From NCBI GenBank assembly GCA_044347755.1, contig JBIKUE010000010.1:9216-73215 (forward strand): a stretch of DNA of 64,000 bases, read 5' to 3'. Of this stretch, positions 17,755-26,848 are shown one piece after another. Both the position numbers and the translations under genes were made by a program. The notes beneath the pieces were generated by a model. The model had not been told where the DNA came from and searched no databases. It was given only the letters and a program-made list of their open reading frames with translations. The stretch's first letter is position 1. Each line of letters opens with the position of its first letter. Source of the stretch: M3007 sp044347755 (lineage in GTDB: Bacteria > Bacteroidota > Bacteroidia > Chitinophagales > Saprospiraceae).

Positions 17755-17802
17755 CCACAAAAAAAGGCACGTTTGCAATGAGCAACGTGCCTTTTTTTGT
17801 GG
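17755..17802. terminator. Bidirectional intrinsic terminator
   Basis: A perfect 19-bp inverted repeat (17755-17773 and 17784-17802) has A7 on the left arm and T7 on the right, with a 10-base loop. It can end transcription of the DUF4296 gene from the left and of sucC from the right. Confidence 0.9.
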
Positions 17803-17816
17803 GATATATCGCTGAT

Positions 17817-19010
17817 TTATTTAGCCAAAACCTTGGATACCAGATCAGCAGCTTCCTGAAATTCAGTTGCGCCCATTACCTGTAGTCCGGATTCGTCGAT
17901 AATTTTTTTGGCGATATCTGCATTAGTGCCCTGGAGACGAACAATAACCGGCACCGGGATGGTGCCAATGGCTTTATATGCATCCACCACACCCTGAGCT
18001 ACACGGTCACAACGCACGATTCCTCCAAAAATATTGATCAGAATGGCTTTTACATTCGGGTCCTTCAGGATGAAACGCATGGCATTTTCTACACGTTGTG
18101 CATCAGCAGTACCACCTACATCAAGGAAGTTGGCGGGCTCACCACCAGACAACTGGATCAGATCCATGGTAGCCATAGCCAAACCTGCGCCATTTACCAT
18201 ACAACCAACGTTGCCATCCAACTTCACATAGTTCAGATCCATTTCCTGCGCTTCTACATCAGCTGGATCTTCTTCATCTTTGTCGCGAAGTACTTCCAGA
18301 TCTTTATGCCGGTACAATGCATTATCATCCAAGGTAACTTTGGAATCTACAGCGATGATGCGATCATCGGATGTTTTCAGGCAAGGGTTAATCTCAAACA
18401 TTGCTGCATCAGAGCCTACGAATGCAGCGTAAAGTTTCATAACGAAGTCAACCATTTCCTTGAAAGCTCCACCACTTAGTCCAAGATTAAAGGCAACTTT
18501 CTGGGCTTGAAACGGCCGAAGACCCAATAATGGATCAACGAATTCAAAAAATACGCGATCAGGTGTTTCATGTGCCACCTTTTCAATATCCATTCCACCT
18601 TCAGGGGAATACATGATCACATTACAACCGCGGCCACGGTCTGTCAATACACTGATATAAAATTCTTTTGGATCACTGGCGCCTGGGTAAAAAACATCCT
18701 GAGCAACCAACACTTTGCGAACAAGTTTTCCTTCTGCAGAGGTTTGAGGAGTAACCAAACGCATTCCTATCATTGCCTGTGCAATTTCACCAGCCAATTC
18801 AGGATTCTTAGCCAATTTTACACCACCGCCCTTGCCGCGTCCGCCGGCATGAACCTGTGCTTTAATCACGGTAAAATCGGAGTTGTATAACTCCTTCATT
18901 TTTTTGGCGGCTTCAACTGCTTCAGCAGCGTTCGTGGCCACAATGCCTTCCTGGATTTTTACACCGTAGGACTTCAGGAGTTCCTTGCCCTGATACTCGT
19001 GCAGATTCAT
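17817..19010 (-). CDS. sucC: Succinate-CoA ligase (ADP-forming) beta subunit
   Basis: A 397-residue TCA-cycle enzyme subunit that makes succinate and ATP from succinyl-CoA with SucD. The ATP-grasp domain shows HAGGRGKGGGVKL. The C-terminal domain shows LNIFGGIVRCD and VIVRLQGTN. Length is normal. sucD is not adjacent, which is usual in this phylum. A -7 box (TAGTTTTG) lies 45 bases upstream. Confidence 0.98.
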   Translation of the reverse strand: MNLHEYQGKELLKSYGVKIQEGIVATNAAEAVEAAKKMKELYNSDFTVIKAQVHAGGRGKGGGVKLAKNPELAGEIAQAMIGMRLVTPQTSAEGKLVRKVLVAQDVFYPGASDPKEFYISVLTDRGRGCNVIMYSPEGGMDIEKVAHETPDRVFFEFVDPLLGLRPFQAQKVAFNLGLSGGAFKEMVDFVMKLYAAFVGSDAAMFEINPCLKTSDDRIIAVDSKVTLDDNALYRHKDLEVLRDKDEEDPADVEAQEMDLNYVKLDGNVGCMVNGAGLAMATMDLIQLSGGEPANFLDVGGTADAQRVENAMRFILKDPNVKAILINIFGGIVRCDRVAQGVVDAYKAIGTIPVPVIVRLQGTNADIAKKIIDESGLQVMGATEFQEAADLVSKVLAK

Positions 19011-19055
19011 TTTCTATGAAAATATAGTGAATGGTGAAATGTTAAATCAAAGGCG

Positions 19056-19063
19056 CAAAACTA
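19056..19063 (-). promoter_or_regulatory. Possible -7 box for sucC
   Basis: On the minus strand the bases read TAGTTTTG, matching TAnnTTTG. The box lies 45 bases before the sucC ATG. No -33 TTG at standard spacing was found. Confidence 0.35.
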
Positions 19064-19147
19064 CAAAATTGACTCAGACATTATCCGAAAAATATCCTCC
19101 GGAGGCGAAAAAATTGTTCTGCAGGGGCGTAAGGCCCTCGCAGGGCG

Positions 19148-19837
19148 TTAACGCAAACCAGAGCCTTCATCATCAACCAGTTTTCCGTTAATGACCCGAA
19201 TAATCCTTGCAGGGAAATTTTGGAGGATCCGGTAATCATGAGTGGCACAAAGTACTGCTGTATTGTGTTGCTTTGCCAGGTTTCGAAGTAATGTCAGTAC
19301 GTCATCACTGGTTTCAGGATCCAGATTTCCGGTTGGTTCATCTGCAAGTATAATTGGAGGATTGTTTAATAAGGCTCTTGCGATCACCACTCGCTGCTGC
19401 TCGCCTCCGGAAAGTTCAAAAGGCATCGCTTTGCGTTTTGCAGCAAGCCCAACTTCCTGAAGCACCTCCCCTATTCTCTTGTCCATTCCTTGCTCATCTT
19501 CCCAACCGGTAGCTTTGAGCACAAAAAACAGGTTTTCTTCAACGTTTCGATCTGTAAGCAGATTAAAATCCTGAAAAACGATCCCAAGTTTTCTGCGCAA
19601 TACATGCACATTCCGACGGTTAATTTGCTTTAAATCAAACCCGGCAACGGAACCTGACCCTTTCAGTAAGGGCAATGATGCATATAAGGTTTTCAGCAAA
19701 CTACTCTTCCCGCTACCTGTTTTCCCGATCAGATAGGTGAACTCCCCTGCACCAATTGTCAGATGAATATTGTTTAATATGACACTCCCATCTGTTTGCT
19801 GAATATCAGCATTGCTAAGATTTACGATATGCGACAC
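19148..19837 (-). CDS. ftsE: FtsE-type ABC ATPase
   Basis: A 229-residue ABC ATPase of the FtsE/LolD class. Walker A is GKTGSGKS, the Q-loop segment is LGIVFQDFNLL, the signature is LSGGEQQR and Walker B is IILADEPTGNLD. The ATHDYRIL H-loop and the short family length favour FtsE, which with FtsX controls peptidoglycan hydrolases at division. No ftsX is present in the window, so the partner must be encoded elsewhere and a LolD-like role cannot be excluded. The start codon is GTG. The gene is divergent from the OmpA-family gene. Confidence 0.8.
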   Translation of the reverse strand: MSHIVNLSNADIQQTDGSVILNNIHLTIGAGEFTYLIGKTGSGKSSLLKTLYASLPLLKGSGSVAGFDLKQINRRNVHVLRRKLGIVFQDFNLLTDRNVEENLFFVLKATGWEDEQGMDKRIGEVLQEVGLAAKRKAMPFELSGGEQQRVVIARALLNNPPIILADEPTGNLDPETSDDVLTLLRNLAKQHNTAVLCATHDYRILQNFPARIIRVINGKLVDDEGSGLR

Positions 19838-19946
19838 GGCAACTGGTTGTTAAATTATGGTGCGAATTTGAGGCTTTTTTCACTTTTTTTATAAAAACCT
19901 GAAAATGTGTGCGATAATTGCCCTTGAAAATCTACTGTTGCACCCT

Positions 19947-20558
19947 ATGAATGCTAAAACACTTGTCTTTGTCGTATTCGCTGTATGGGCTGCCATCTGT
20001 TGGAGATGGTATGTTTGTGGCTTAATGGACGCCTGCGAACCAACTGCCAATTTGGCCAATGAACAGGTCATTGCATTGCCGGAAGAGCAGGAGCCGGCAG
20101 CAAAAGATCCCACCCCCGAAATCCAACCAGTTAGCGCAGAACCGACTACAAATCAGCCAATAAACAAACCATCTTCTCCAGTAACCTCCGACCGAATGGA
20201 CGAGGTTCAGGTGGTAACGACTTCGAACAAAGTGGTGATATACTACCCTTATAAATCGGCTAAAAAGGAGGAAAATGCCACCATTGATACCTATCTTGAA
20301 AATCTGGCCATTCAACTTAAATCATCAGGAGGAAAGGTATCCATTACAGGACACACCGATTTTGTTGGAGAGCCAGATGAGAATTATCGTTTTGGCTTGC
20401 TCAGGGCAAATGGAATTCGTGATGTTTTGATTAAAAAAGGGGTATCAGCAGCGCAAATCAAATGTAAATCTTCAGGGGATAAAAAGCCTGTTGCCACCAA
20501 TGATACGCCGTATGGCCGGTATCAAAACCGAAGGGTTGAAATCCTTGTAAGCCAATAA
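19947..20558 (+). CDS. OmpA-family protein with N-terminal membrane anchor
   Basis: A 203-residue protein with one N-terminal helix (about 4-20, followed by WRWYVCG) and an Ala/Pro/Glu-rich linker. The C-terminal OmpA peptidoglycan-binding domain (about 85-203) carries SITGHTDFVGEPDENYRFGL and NRRVEILV, with the Asp and Arg that hold diaminopimelate. ATG 19947 is preferred over the earlier in-frame start at 19905, because it places the hydrophobic segment at the N-terminus. It is followed after 44 bases by the coiled-coil/HhH membrane protein, probably in one transcript. Confidence 0.85.
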   Translation: MNAKTLVFVVFAVWAAICWRWYVCGLMDACEPTANLANEQVIALPEEQEPAAKDPTPEIQPVSAEPTTNQPINKPSSPVTSDRMDEVQVVTTSNKVVIYYPYKSAKKEENATIDTYLENLAIQLKSSGGKVSITGHTDFVGEPDENYRFGLLRANGIRDVLIKKGVSAAQIKCKSSGDKKPVATNDTPYGRYQNRRVEILVSQ

Positions 20559-20602
20559 TTTAACCAATCTGCCATAACCGCCAACCATTTAATAACAGAA
20601 TT

Positions 20603-21556
20603 ATGTTTGAAAATAACCCTTTTGCAACGCATACCGTTGAAATTCTAATCATGCTTTTTGGCGCCTTTTTCATAGGCATGTGGCTGGGCTGGATCCTTTG
20701 GGGCCGCCTTAAGCAGGAACTGGACCGAATGAAAATCGACAACCAAAGTCTCCACGTTACACTGGACGCCCTGCGTCTGGAAATGGAAAGCCTGAAAACC
20801 CGGGCTACGGTAGCTGAATCAGACAATACCAACCTGAGTAATCAAATCAATAATCTGAACCGGGAGTTAACCTCGGCCAAAGAAAAATCCGCATATCTGG
20901 ACCAGGAGTTATCGGTTACGCAACAAAGAAACCGGCAAGTAGAAACGGAGTTAGGGCTGTCCATCACACCAGACACTATTATTGCCGACGATATCCCATT
21001 AGAAATTCAAACGCTGACCACAGAAAAACCTTTAGTAGAACCAACTGAAGGCATCACTTTTGAATCCTTCCTTCCCATTGAAGAAAAAATGGAATCAGTT
21101 GTTGCTATAGATCACGAGCCGGTTGATCATTCCATTGATTCTCCATTACCTGAACCGCTTGCCCCAGAACTGCCATCCAGTCCGGTATTCAGTATTGAGC
21201 CTCAAGTTGTTCCTGATGCCAAAACCGCAAAAGGCACACGCAATAAAACCGCTCAAAAAGAAGAAAAAACGCCAGAAGCAGCTTCAGATGTGCCCGAAAA
21301 GGATGACCTCACGGTTATTGAAGGAATTGGACCAAAGATCCAGATGCTGCTTAATCAGTATGGTATTTCAACGTACCGCCATCTGGCAGATGCCGATGTT
21401 GCCAAATTAAAAGAAATACTTTCTACAGCCGGCCCGCAGCTAGCCATGCACGATCCTGGAACCTGGCCGTCTCAGGCTAACCTTGCAGCCAACGATCAAT
21501 GGGATACCCTTATGTCAGTTCAAGGGTTCTTAAAAGGCGGCAAAAAGCCTGATTAA
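20603..21556 (+). CDS. Membrane-anchored coiled-coil protein with C-terminal helix-hairpin-helix domain
   Basis: A 317-residue protein. One transmembrane helix (about 11-31) is followed by a coiled coil (about 33-115) and then an acidic, proline-rich linker. The compact domain (about 233-300) contains DLTVIEGIGPKIQMLLNQYG, the helix-hairpin-helix pattern IxGIGPKxxxxL found in the predicted DNA-binding domains related to DUF4332. The function is unknown. A tethered HhH domain could bind DNA or simply mediate protein contacts. Its stop codon overlaps that of the convergent CBM9-like gene by 4 bases. Confidence 0.7.
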   Translation: MFENNPFATHTVEILIMLFGAFFIGMWLGWILWGRLKQELDRMKIDNQSLHVTLDALRLEMESLKTRATVAESDNTNLSNQINNLNRELTSAKEKSAYLDQELSVTQQRNRQVETELGLSITPDTIIADDIPLEIQTLTTEKPLVEPTEGITFESFLPIEEKMESVVAIDHEPVDHSIDSPLPEPLAPELPSSPVFSIEPQVVPDAKTAKGTRNKTAQKEEKTPEAASDVPEKDDLTVIEGIGPKIQMLLNQYGISTYRHLADADVAKLKEILSTAGPQLAMHDPGTWPSQANLAANDQWDTLMSVQGFLKGGKKPD

Positions 21557-22323
21557 TCCAGTGTCAACAGTCCAAATATTCCGGCATCAATCCAGCCACG
21601 ATTCTTGTCTTGCCCCGGAACAGGTACAGAACCCATGAAATTTTCCCGTTCGGGTGAATGGTCGTTGTCACAATATGCCAGTGCAAAGCCCATCTTTTTG
21701 CCTTTTCGAAGCATTTTGGAAATATTTTCCTCATCAGGCAGATCCGAATACTCATTGCCATCGAATATCTTAATTGCTACCTCCCAGGTGCTAAACTTTC
21801 CATTCGTAATCCGGCGCGTAGTGCAATGGTCATCGAAATAAGCTGGCACTGAATCGGGACGGATGTCTACTACTTTGCCGTCCAGTGCAATGTGATAGGC
21901 AAATGCATTATAACTAAACTGATGGATCCCACCTGAAGCATCTTCATCTACAAAGATCTCCAGACAATCATCATCCCAATATTTCAGCAAACCGTCTTGG
22001 TGACTATCCATGAGGGTATCGTCTGTAATTTCAGCCAGGACATACAGGTTGTTTTCGTCCCAAAGCAACTTGTATCGTCCGGAAAAATCTGCTGCAAGAG
22101 GAGGATTGCCTATCCATGTTTGATCCAGAGGCAACCATTCGGCTTTTGACCAGACGGCATCAGCTGCACTTCCATCAAGAATTGGGGTGCCATAACCGGC
22201 CATCATCTGGGCAGAGCGTAATGACTCGACAGGCTTTTCTACTGGTTCCTGGGGACTTTCCACCCATAAAAATGCCAGAACCAGAAAAGCAATACTTAGT
22301 GCGATCAAAGAGTCTTTGTTCAT
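21553..22323 (-). CDS. Exported CBM9-like protein
   Basis: A 256-residue protein with an N-terminal hydrophobic segment (about 5-22) and one carbohydrate-binding family 9-like domain (about 45-250). Diagnostic stretches are YKLLWDENNLYVLAEITDDTL and YWDDDCLEIFVD, with the conserved acidic and tryptophan positions. CBM9-like domains bind sugars or occur as free-standing domains of unknown role in Bacteroidota. No catalytic domain is attached. The gene is divergent from the nuo operon and shares a 180-base intergenic region with it. Confidence 0.75.
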   Translation of the reverse strand: MNKDSLIALSIAFLVLAFLWVESPQEPVEKPVESLRSAQMMAGYGTPILDGSAADAVWSKAEWLPLDQTWIGNPPLAADFSGRYKLLWDENNLYVLAEITDDTLMDSHQDGLLKYWDDDCLEIFVDEDASGGIHQFSYNAFAYHIALDGKVVDIRPDSVPAYFDDHCTTRRITNGKFSTWEVAIKIFDGNEYSDLPDEENISKMLRKGKKMGFALAYCDNDHSPERENFMGSVPVPGQDKNRGWIDAGIFGLLTLD

Positions 22324-22446
22324 TTAAGGTAAGTTGTAATAGGAAACGAGTACTTTTTTTGAGATACAAAGGTTGAAAAATTCTAAACTAAAATTACTTA
22401 GTGTCGTTCTTACGAATTGAGGCAATAAATGTCCAAACCATTTGGC

Positions 22447-22454
22447 TACCTTTG
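22447..22454 (+). promoter_or_regulatory. Candidate -7 box for the nuo operon
   Basis: TACCTTTG lies 49 bases before the nuoA ATG, in the 180-base gap between the CBM9-like gene and nuoA. The nearest upstream TTG (22417-22419) is 27 bases away, longer than the usual 19-21. Confidence 0.45.
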
Positions 22455-22503
22455 CCGCGCCTGGTAAATCACCAAGGAATAAAAACTCTGTTCAGTAAAA
22501 GTT

Positions 22504-22866
22504 ATGGAGCCTACCGGATATCTGCCCATTATTATGCAATCCCTGGTCGCAATTGGATTTGTAGCCCTGGTTTTGATTGTAGTTCCACGTTTGGGCCCTC
22601 GCCGAAGCAGCAAAAAAAAGGATGAAAATTTTGAATGTGGTATTGAGAGTCAGGGCAATGCACGTATCCCGGTCTCGATCAAGTACCTCATGACCGCTAT
22701 TTTGTTCGTGTTGTTCGACGTGGAGGTTATTTTTTTCTATCCATATGCGGTGAATTTCCGAGCGATGGGCACTGAAGGGTTCCTGGCTGTTGTGATGTTT
22801 GTGGCTATATTCCTTGTTGGATTTTACTATGTGCTGCGCAAGGGCGCCTTTGAGTGGGACAAATAA
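22504..22866 (+). CDS. nuoA: NADH-quinone oxidoreductase subunit A
   Basis: A 120-residue membrane subunit at the junction of the peripheral and membrane arms of complex I. Three hydrophobic helices are visible. ENFECGIESQGNAR carries the conserved ECG loop near the quinone site, and FDVEVIFFYPYAV is the family signature of helix 2. It is the first gene of the operon. Confidence 0.97.
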   Translation: MEPTGYLPIIMQSLVAIGFVALVLIVVPRLGPRRSSKKKDENFECGIESQGNARIPVSIKYLMTAILFVLFDVEVIFFYPYAVNFRAMGTEGFLAVVMFVAIFLVGFYYVLRKGAFEWDK

Positions 22867-22923
22867 TATAATGAGGTGTTATGCCTTGATGCATCTCGTT
22901 TTTTTGAACGTCAACCATAAATC

Positions 22924-23460
22924 ATGTCAAATCAAGTAGAAATACCAGACGGTTACAATGGCGAAGGGTTCTTTGCTACTAAACTATCCTCCGCTGTAGG
23001 ATTGGCACGCGCTAATTCCATTTGGCCTCTTCCCTTCGCTACTTCCTGCTGTGGGATTGAGTTCATGGCTACGATGGGCACGAACTATGATCTGGCTCGC
23101 TTCGGCATGGAGCGCCTGTCCTTCTCCCCCCGCCAAGCCGACCTGTTAATGGTAATGGGTACCATTGCCAAAAAAATGGGTCCTATCCTCAAACAGGTAT
23201 ACACCCAAATGGCTGAACCCAAGTGGGTTATTGCCGTTGGCGCATGTGCCAGCTCCGGAGGCATATTCGACACTTATTCCGTTTTGCAGGGAATTGACAA
23301 AGTAATCCCTGTAGACGTTTATGTTCCTGGCTGCCCACCACGTCCGGAACAAATCATTGATGGTATTCTAAAGATCCAGGAGCTGGTTAAAAACGAACCT
23401 CTCCGTCGCAGGCATTCTCCAGAATACCAGCACCTCATGGAAAAATATCAAATTGGCTAA
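22924..23460 (+). CDS. nuoB: NADH-quinone oxidoreductase subunit B
   Basis: A 178-residue peripheral-arm subunit binding the terminal [4Fe-4S] cluster N2 that reduces quinone. The ligands are the tandem C42-C43 (ATSCCGIEFMA), C108 (VGACASSGG) and C137 (VPGCPPRPE), all present. The nuoC start follows 4 bases after the stop. Confidence 0.98.
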   Translation: MSNQVEIPDGYNGEGFFATKLSSAVGLARANSIWPLPFATSCCGIEFMATMGTNYDLARFGMERLSFSPRQADLLMVMGTIAKKMGPILKQVYTQMAEPKWVIAVGACASSGGIFDTYSVLQGIDKVIPVDVYVPGCPPRPEQIIDGILKIQELVKNEPLRRRHSPEYQHLMEKYQIG

Positions 23461-23464
23461 TTGG

Positions 23465-23992
23465 ATGGACAGCGAACAAATTCTTACCCTATTGGCGGAA
23501 AAAATGCCTGATTCTGTTGTATCAAACGATACCGCTTTGGACGGCATTCTGAATATTCATACCACCAGGGAACAACTGATACAGCTGTTACAATTGCTCC
23601 GCGATGACCAGCAGCTAGGTTTCAACTTCCTGACCTCACTTTGCGCTATTCACTACCCCGAAAACTCCGGGCAGGAATTGGGCATGATATATCACCTGCA
23701 CAACTGGACGAAAAACGTGCGAATTCGGGTGAAAGTCTTTTTCTCAAAAGATGATCCGCATGTTCCTACAGCAACTTCCTTATGGCCATCTGCCAACTGG
23801 CAGGAACGGCAGGAGTACGACTTTTTCGGTGTTGTATTTACCGGCCACCCGGATCTGCGACGCATCCTCAATGTGGACGATATGGAAGTGTTTCCGCTAC
23901 GTAAGGAATACCGCCTGGAAGATGGCACACGTACCGACAAAGATGACCGGTTCTTCGGTCGCGATGGACACGTTGGCAGAAGTTTTGATTAA
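23465..23992 (+). CDS. nuoC: NADH-quinone oxidoreductase subunit C
   Basis: A 175-residue peripheral-arm subunit without cofactor (30-kDa family). The signature LRRILNVDDMEVFPLRKEYR is near the C-terminus, after WQERQEYDFFGVVF. ATG 23465 is preferred to the in-frame TTG 23453, which overlaps nuoB. It remains separate from NuoD, unlike the fused E. coli NuoCD. Confidence 0.97.
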   Translation: MDSEQILTLLAEKMPDSVVSNDTALDGILNIHTTREQLIQLLQLLRDDQQLGFNFLTSLCAIHYPENSGQELGMIYHLHNWTKNVRIRVKVFFSKDDPHVPTATSLWPSANWQERQEYDFFGVVFTGHPDLRRILNVDDMEVFPLRKEYRLEDGTRTDKDDRFFGRDGHVGRSFD

Positions 23993-24004
23993 GCATTAGA
24001 CATC

Positions 24005-25210
24005 ATGCAAGTTCAATCATATTTTTCTTCCCTGGACAGTCTTGACGGGGAACTCGCAACACTCAATCTGGGGCCCACGCACCCGGCCACGCACGGTATT
24101 TTCCAAAACGTGCTCAAAATGGACGGTGAAAAAATCGTGCATGCAGAGCCCACCATTGGTTACATCCATCGTGCATTTGAAAAACTGGCCGAACGTCGTC
24201 CGTACAATCAAATCACGCCGATTACAGACCGTCTAAACTATTGTTCCTCTCCCATCAACAACATGGGATGGCACATGACCGTAGAGAAATTGATCGGTTG
24301 CGAATTACCTAAACGTGCGCAGTATATGCGCATTATTATTATGGAACTTTCCCGTATTGCGGACCATCTGGTCTGCAATACTGTTATCGGGGTTGATACC
24401 GGAGCACTGACCGGTTTTACCTATATGTTCCAGGAGCGCGAGCGGATTTACGAGCTATTTGAAGAAGTGTGTGGCTCACGTCTGACCACGAATATTGGCC
24501 GGATTGGAGGCATGGAGCGCGACTTCACGCCAACTTTTCACGCCAAGCTGAAAGACTTTTTAAAGACATTCCCGGCTCGTTTTGAGGAGTTTTGCGGATT
24601 GTTGGAGCGAAACCGTATTTTCATGGACCGCTGCATCGGCGCCGGCCCCATTACTGCTGATATGGCCATGGCATATGGATTTACCGGCCCCAATCTCCGT
24701 GCGGCAGGGGTAGATTACGATGTTCGTGTGATGAGCCCATACAGCAGCTATGGTGATTTTGATTTCATTATTCCGGTAGGTATTAACGGCGACACATACG
24801 ACCGCTTTATGGTACGTCAGGAGGAAATCAGACAATCCTTGAAGATCATAAACGACGCCTACAATAATTTACCCGAGGGTCCTTACCATGCGGACGTTCC
24901 GGAATTTTATCTGCCGGACAAGCCGGATGTTTATACCAAGATGGAAGCGCTGATCTACCATTTCAAAGTGGTGATGCAAGAGACTCCAATTCCGGTTGGT
25001 GAAGTTTATCATTGTGTGGAAGGCGGTAACGGTGAGTTAGGTTTCTATCTGATTAGCGATGGAGGTCGCACACCATATCGTTTGCACTTCCGTCGCCCGT
25101 GTTTCATTTATTATCAGGCCTATCCTGAAATGATTAAAGGCGCCATGCTCTCAGATGCCATTCTAACCATGAGTTCCATGAATGTGATTGCCGGAGAGCT
25201 GGATGCGTGA
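24005..25210 (+). CDS. nuoD: NADH-quinone oxidoreductase subunit D
   Basis: A 401-residue 49-kDa subunit that forms the quinone pocket with NuoB. The N-terminal LNLGPTHPATHG contains the quinone-site His. The ERRPYNQITPITDRLNY segment and the C-terminal ending VIAGELDA are family features. Length is normal. It lies 12 bases after nuoC. Confidence 0.98.
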   Translation: MQVQSYFSSLDSLDGELATLNLGPTHPATHGIFQNVLKMDGEKIVHAEPTIGYIHRAFEKLAERRPYNQITPITDRLNYCSSPINNMGWHMTVEKLIGCELPKRAQYMRIIIMELSRIADHLVCNTVIGVDTGALTGFTYMFQERERIYELFEEVCGSRLTTNIGRIGGMERDFTPTFHAKLKDFLKTFPARFEEFCGLLERNRIFMDRCIGAGPITADMAMAYGFTGPNLRAAGVDYDVRVMSPYSSYGDFDFIIPVGINGDTYDRFMVRQEEIRQSLKIINDAYNNLPEGPYHADVPEFYLPDKPDVYTKMEALIYHFKVVMQETPIPVGEVYHCVEGGNGELGFYLISDGGRTPYRLHFRRPCFIYYQAYPEMIKGAMLSDAILTMSSMNVIAGELDA

Positions 25211-25260
25211 TAAGGAATATGTGTGAGTGAAAAACAGTTAATTAAAATCAAGTCTGACCA

Positions 25261-25803
25261 ATGCATAACGCTACTCAGGACGCACCACCCTTTACATATT
25301 CAGAAGCTGCCCGCAATGAAGTGCTGGGCATCATAAAAAAATACCCGGAAGGCAAGGGCAAAAGCGCAATTCTTCGTGCGCTGCATATTGCGCAGGAGGA
25401 AAACAACGGATGGCTAAGTGTTCCGGCCATGGACGAGGTAGCTAAAACCCTTGGTATTGCCTCCATTGAGGTATACGAAGTGGCCTCTTTTTACTCCATG
25501 TTCAACCTGGCTCCGGTAGGTAAATATGTGCTGGAGTTCTGTCAAACCGGCCCATGTGCCATCGAGGGTGCTGAAAAGATCATTGAGTATACTAAGCTCA
25601 AACTTGGTATTGGTAAAAACCAAACTACACCTGATGGAATGTTTACGATCAAACAGGTGGAATGTTTAGGCGCCTGTGGCTATGCCCCAATGATGCAGGT
25701 TGGAGAATTCTACCATGAGCACCTCACAGAGGTGAAAATGGATCAATTTATTGAAGATTGTCGTGCCGGAAAAATTGATAAGGGCACCTGGAAAATGCAC
25801 TAA
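25261..25803 (+). CDS. nuoE: NADH-quinone oxidoreductase subunit E
   Basis: A 180-residue thioredoxin-fold subunit of the NADH-oxidising module carrying the [2Fe-2S] cluster N1a. Ligands are C-x4-C in EFCQTGPC and C-x3-C in VECLGACGYAP. The N-terminal helical bundle shows ALHIAQEENNGWLS. Normally nuoF follows directly; here three other genes intervene. Confidence 0.97.
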   Translation: MHNATQDAPPFTYSEAARNEVLGIIKKYPEGKGKSAILRALHIAQEENNGWLSVPAMDEVAKTLGIASIEVYEVASFYSMFNLAPVGKYVLEFCQTGPCAIEGAEKIIEYTKLKLGIGKNQTTPDGMFTIKQVECLGACGYAPMMQVGEFYHEHLTEVKMDQFIEDCRAGKIDKGTWKMH

Positions 25804-25814
25804 ATTCAAATAGC

Positions 25815-26399
25815 ATGAAGCAATTGTTGACTATACTATGTGTGACAGGATTTTTGTTTGCCTGCCAAAACCAACCGGAACCACCTAAGCAGGAGGTTCA
25901 GCAGGTTGAAGGACAGCCTGTTGACAACCAGGAGTTAGAAAAACAAAAAGAAGCGGCGGCAAAAGAAGGTATTTATATTTCCAATTCGGATATCGTTGGA
26001 TCGGGCAAGGCCAATATCATAGGGAAAAATGTGGCCATTAGAAGTGGCGCAAGTTTTAGCACCGAAAGCCTGGGAGTTTTCGCAGAAAATGAACCAGTCT
26101 CAATGATTTCCAATCAAGTAGTTCAAACAGAAGGGGAAGGCATTTTGAATCAACCCGTAACCTTAAGTGGTAAAGGTGGAAAGATAACTATCCCAAAAGG
26201 CAAAACAATTCTCATAGTTGGAACAAATAATGCCAATGGTAACCAACAAGTAGTATACGATGACCCTAAAAAAGGCAGATTTGAAGGTGAGGTAAATGCT
26301 TCCGTATTTCAAACCAGGATTTTTGCTGTGTGGCATCAGGTTGAAAGGCCAAACGGTGAAAAGGGCTGGGTGCTCAGTAAAGATTTGCAACCCAAATAA
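25815..26399 (+). CDS. Lipoprotein with SH3-like domain, inside the nuo operon
   Basis: A 194-residue exported protein. The signal peptide ends in LFAC (Cys 17), a good lipobox. The mature part begins with a Gln/Glu/Pro-rich linker. A beta-rich domain follows with ANIIGKNVAIRSGASFSTESLG, the opening of a bacterial SH3 domain, and EKGWVLSKDLQ closes it. A second beta segment (ITIPKGKTILIVG) lies within. No enzymatic motif is present. It starts 11 bases after nuoE and stops 2 bases before the DUF2750 gene, so it is surely in the same transcript. A role in complex I is not established. Confidence 0.75.
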   Translation: MKQLLTILCVTGFLFACQNQPEPPKQEVQQVEGQPVDNQELEKQKEAAAKEGIYISNSDIVGSGKANIIGKNVAIRSGASFSTESLGVFAENEPVSMISNQVVQTEGEGILNQPVTLSGKGGKITIPKGKTILIVGTNNANGNQQVVYDDPKKGRFEGEVNASVFQTRIFAVWHQVERPNGEKGWVLSKDLQPK

Positions 26400-26401
26400 T
26401 T

Positions 26402-26806
26402 ATGCCACCATTAACCAAAAAAGAATTTGATGAAGTACTGGCCAGAAAGCCTGAAAGCAGGTATAAGTATTTCATTCGGACGGTAACTGCAGAAGAGGAA
26501 GTTTGGGGGCTGGCTGATGATGAAGGCTGGCTGATGCTGGAAGTAGACGGTGAAAATCAGGATGCACTGGCTGTTTTTCCAAATCCTGAGTTTGTCCAGG
26601 CATTTCAGCAGGCAGGTGAAGGAGCGTTTGATGAATACCATGTGGAAGCATTGGATTTATATGAATTTTTTGAATGGCTGGAGGATTTCAAGACAGAAAA
26701 CATCAAAGTGGCTGTATTCCCAACACCCAACTTTCAAAGTGCGGTGATGAAGCCTGAAATAGTGAGAGCAGATTTTGAAGCGGAGTTTGCCAAAGAACAA
26801 GAGTGA
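26402..26806 (+). CDS. DUF2750 protein, first of a tandem pair
   Basis: A 134-residue soluble acidic protein. The pattern RYKYFIRTVTAEEEVWGL, DDEGWLML, FPNPEFVQAF and a LYEFFEWLEDF helix matches DUF2750, a small family without assigned function. It starts 2 bases after the SH3 lipoprotein, indicating coupled translation. The next gene is a clear paralogue. Confidence 0.75.
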   Translation: MPPLTKKEFDEVLARKPESRYKYFIRTVTAEEEVWGLADDEGWLMLEVDGENQDALAVFPNPEFVQAFQQAGEGAFDEYHVEALDLYEFFEWLEDFKTENIKVAVFPTPNFQSAVMKPEIVRADFEAEFAKEQE

Positions 26807-26848
26807 ACCATAAACCCAAGCGGCTTGACGCTTGAAATTGAACAACTT

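Noticed and set aside
19085..19147. Sequence between sucC and the FtsE-type gene with repeated GGGCGT-like words
   Set aside because: A short imperfect repeat around GGGCGT...AGGGCGTTAACGC is visible, but it is too weak to call a repeat family from this window alone.
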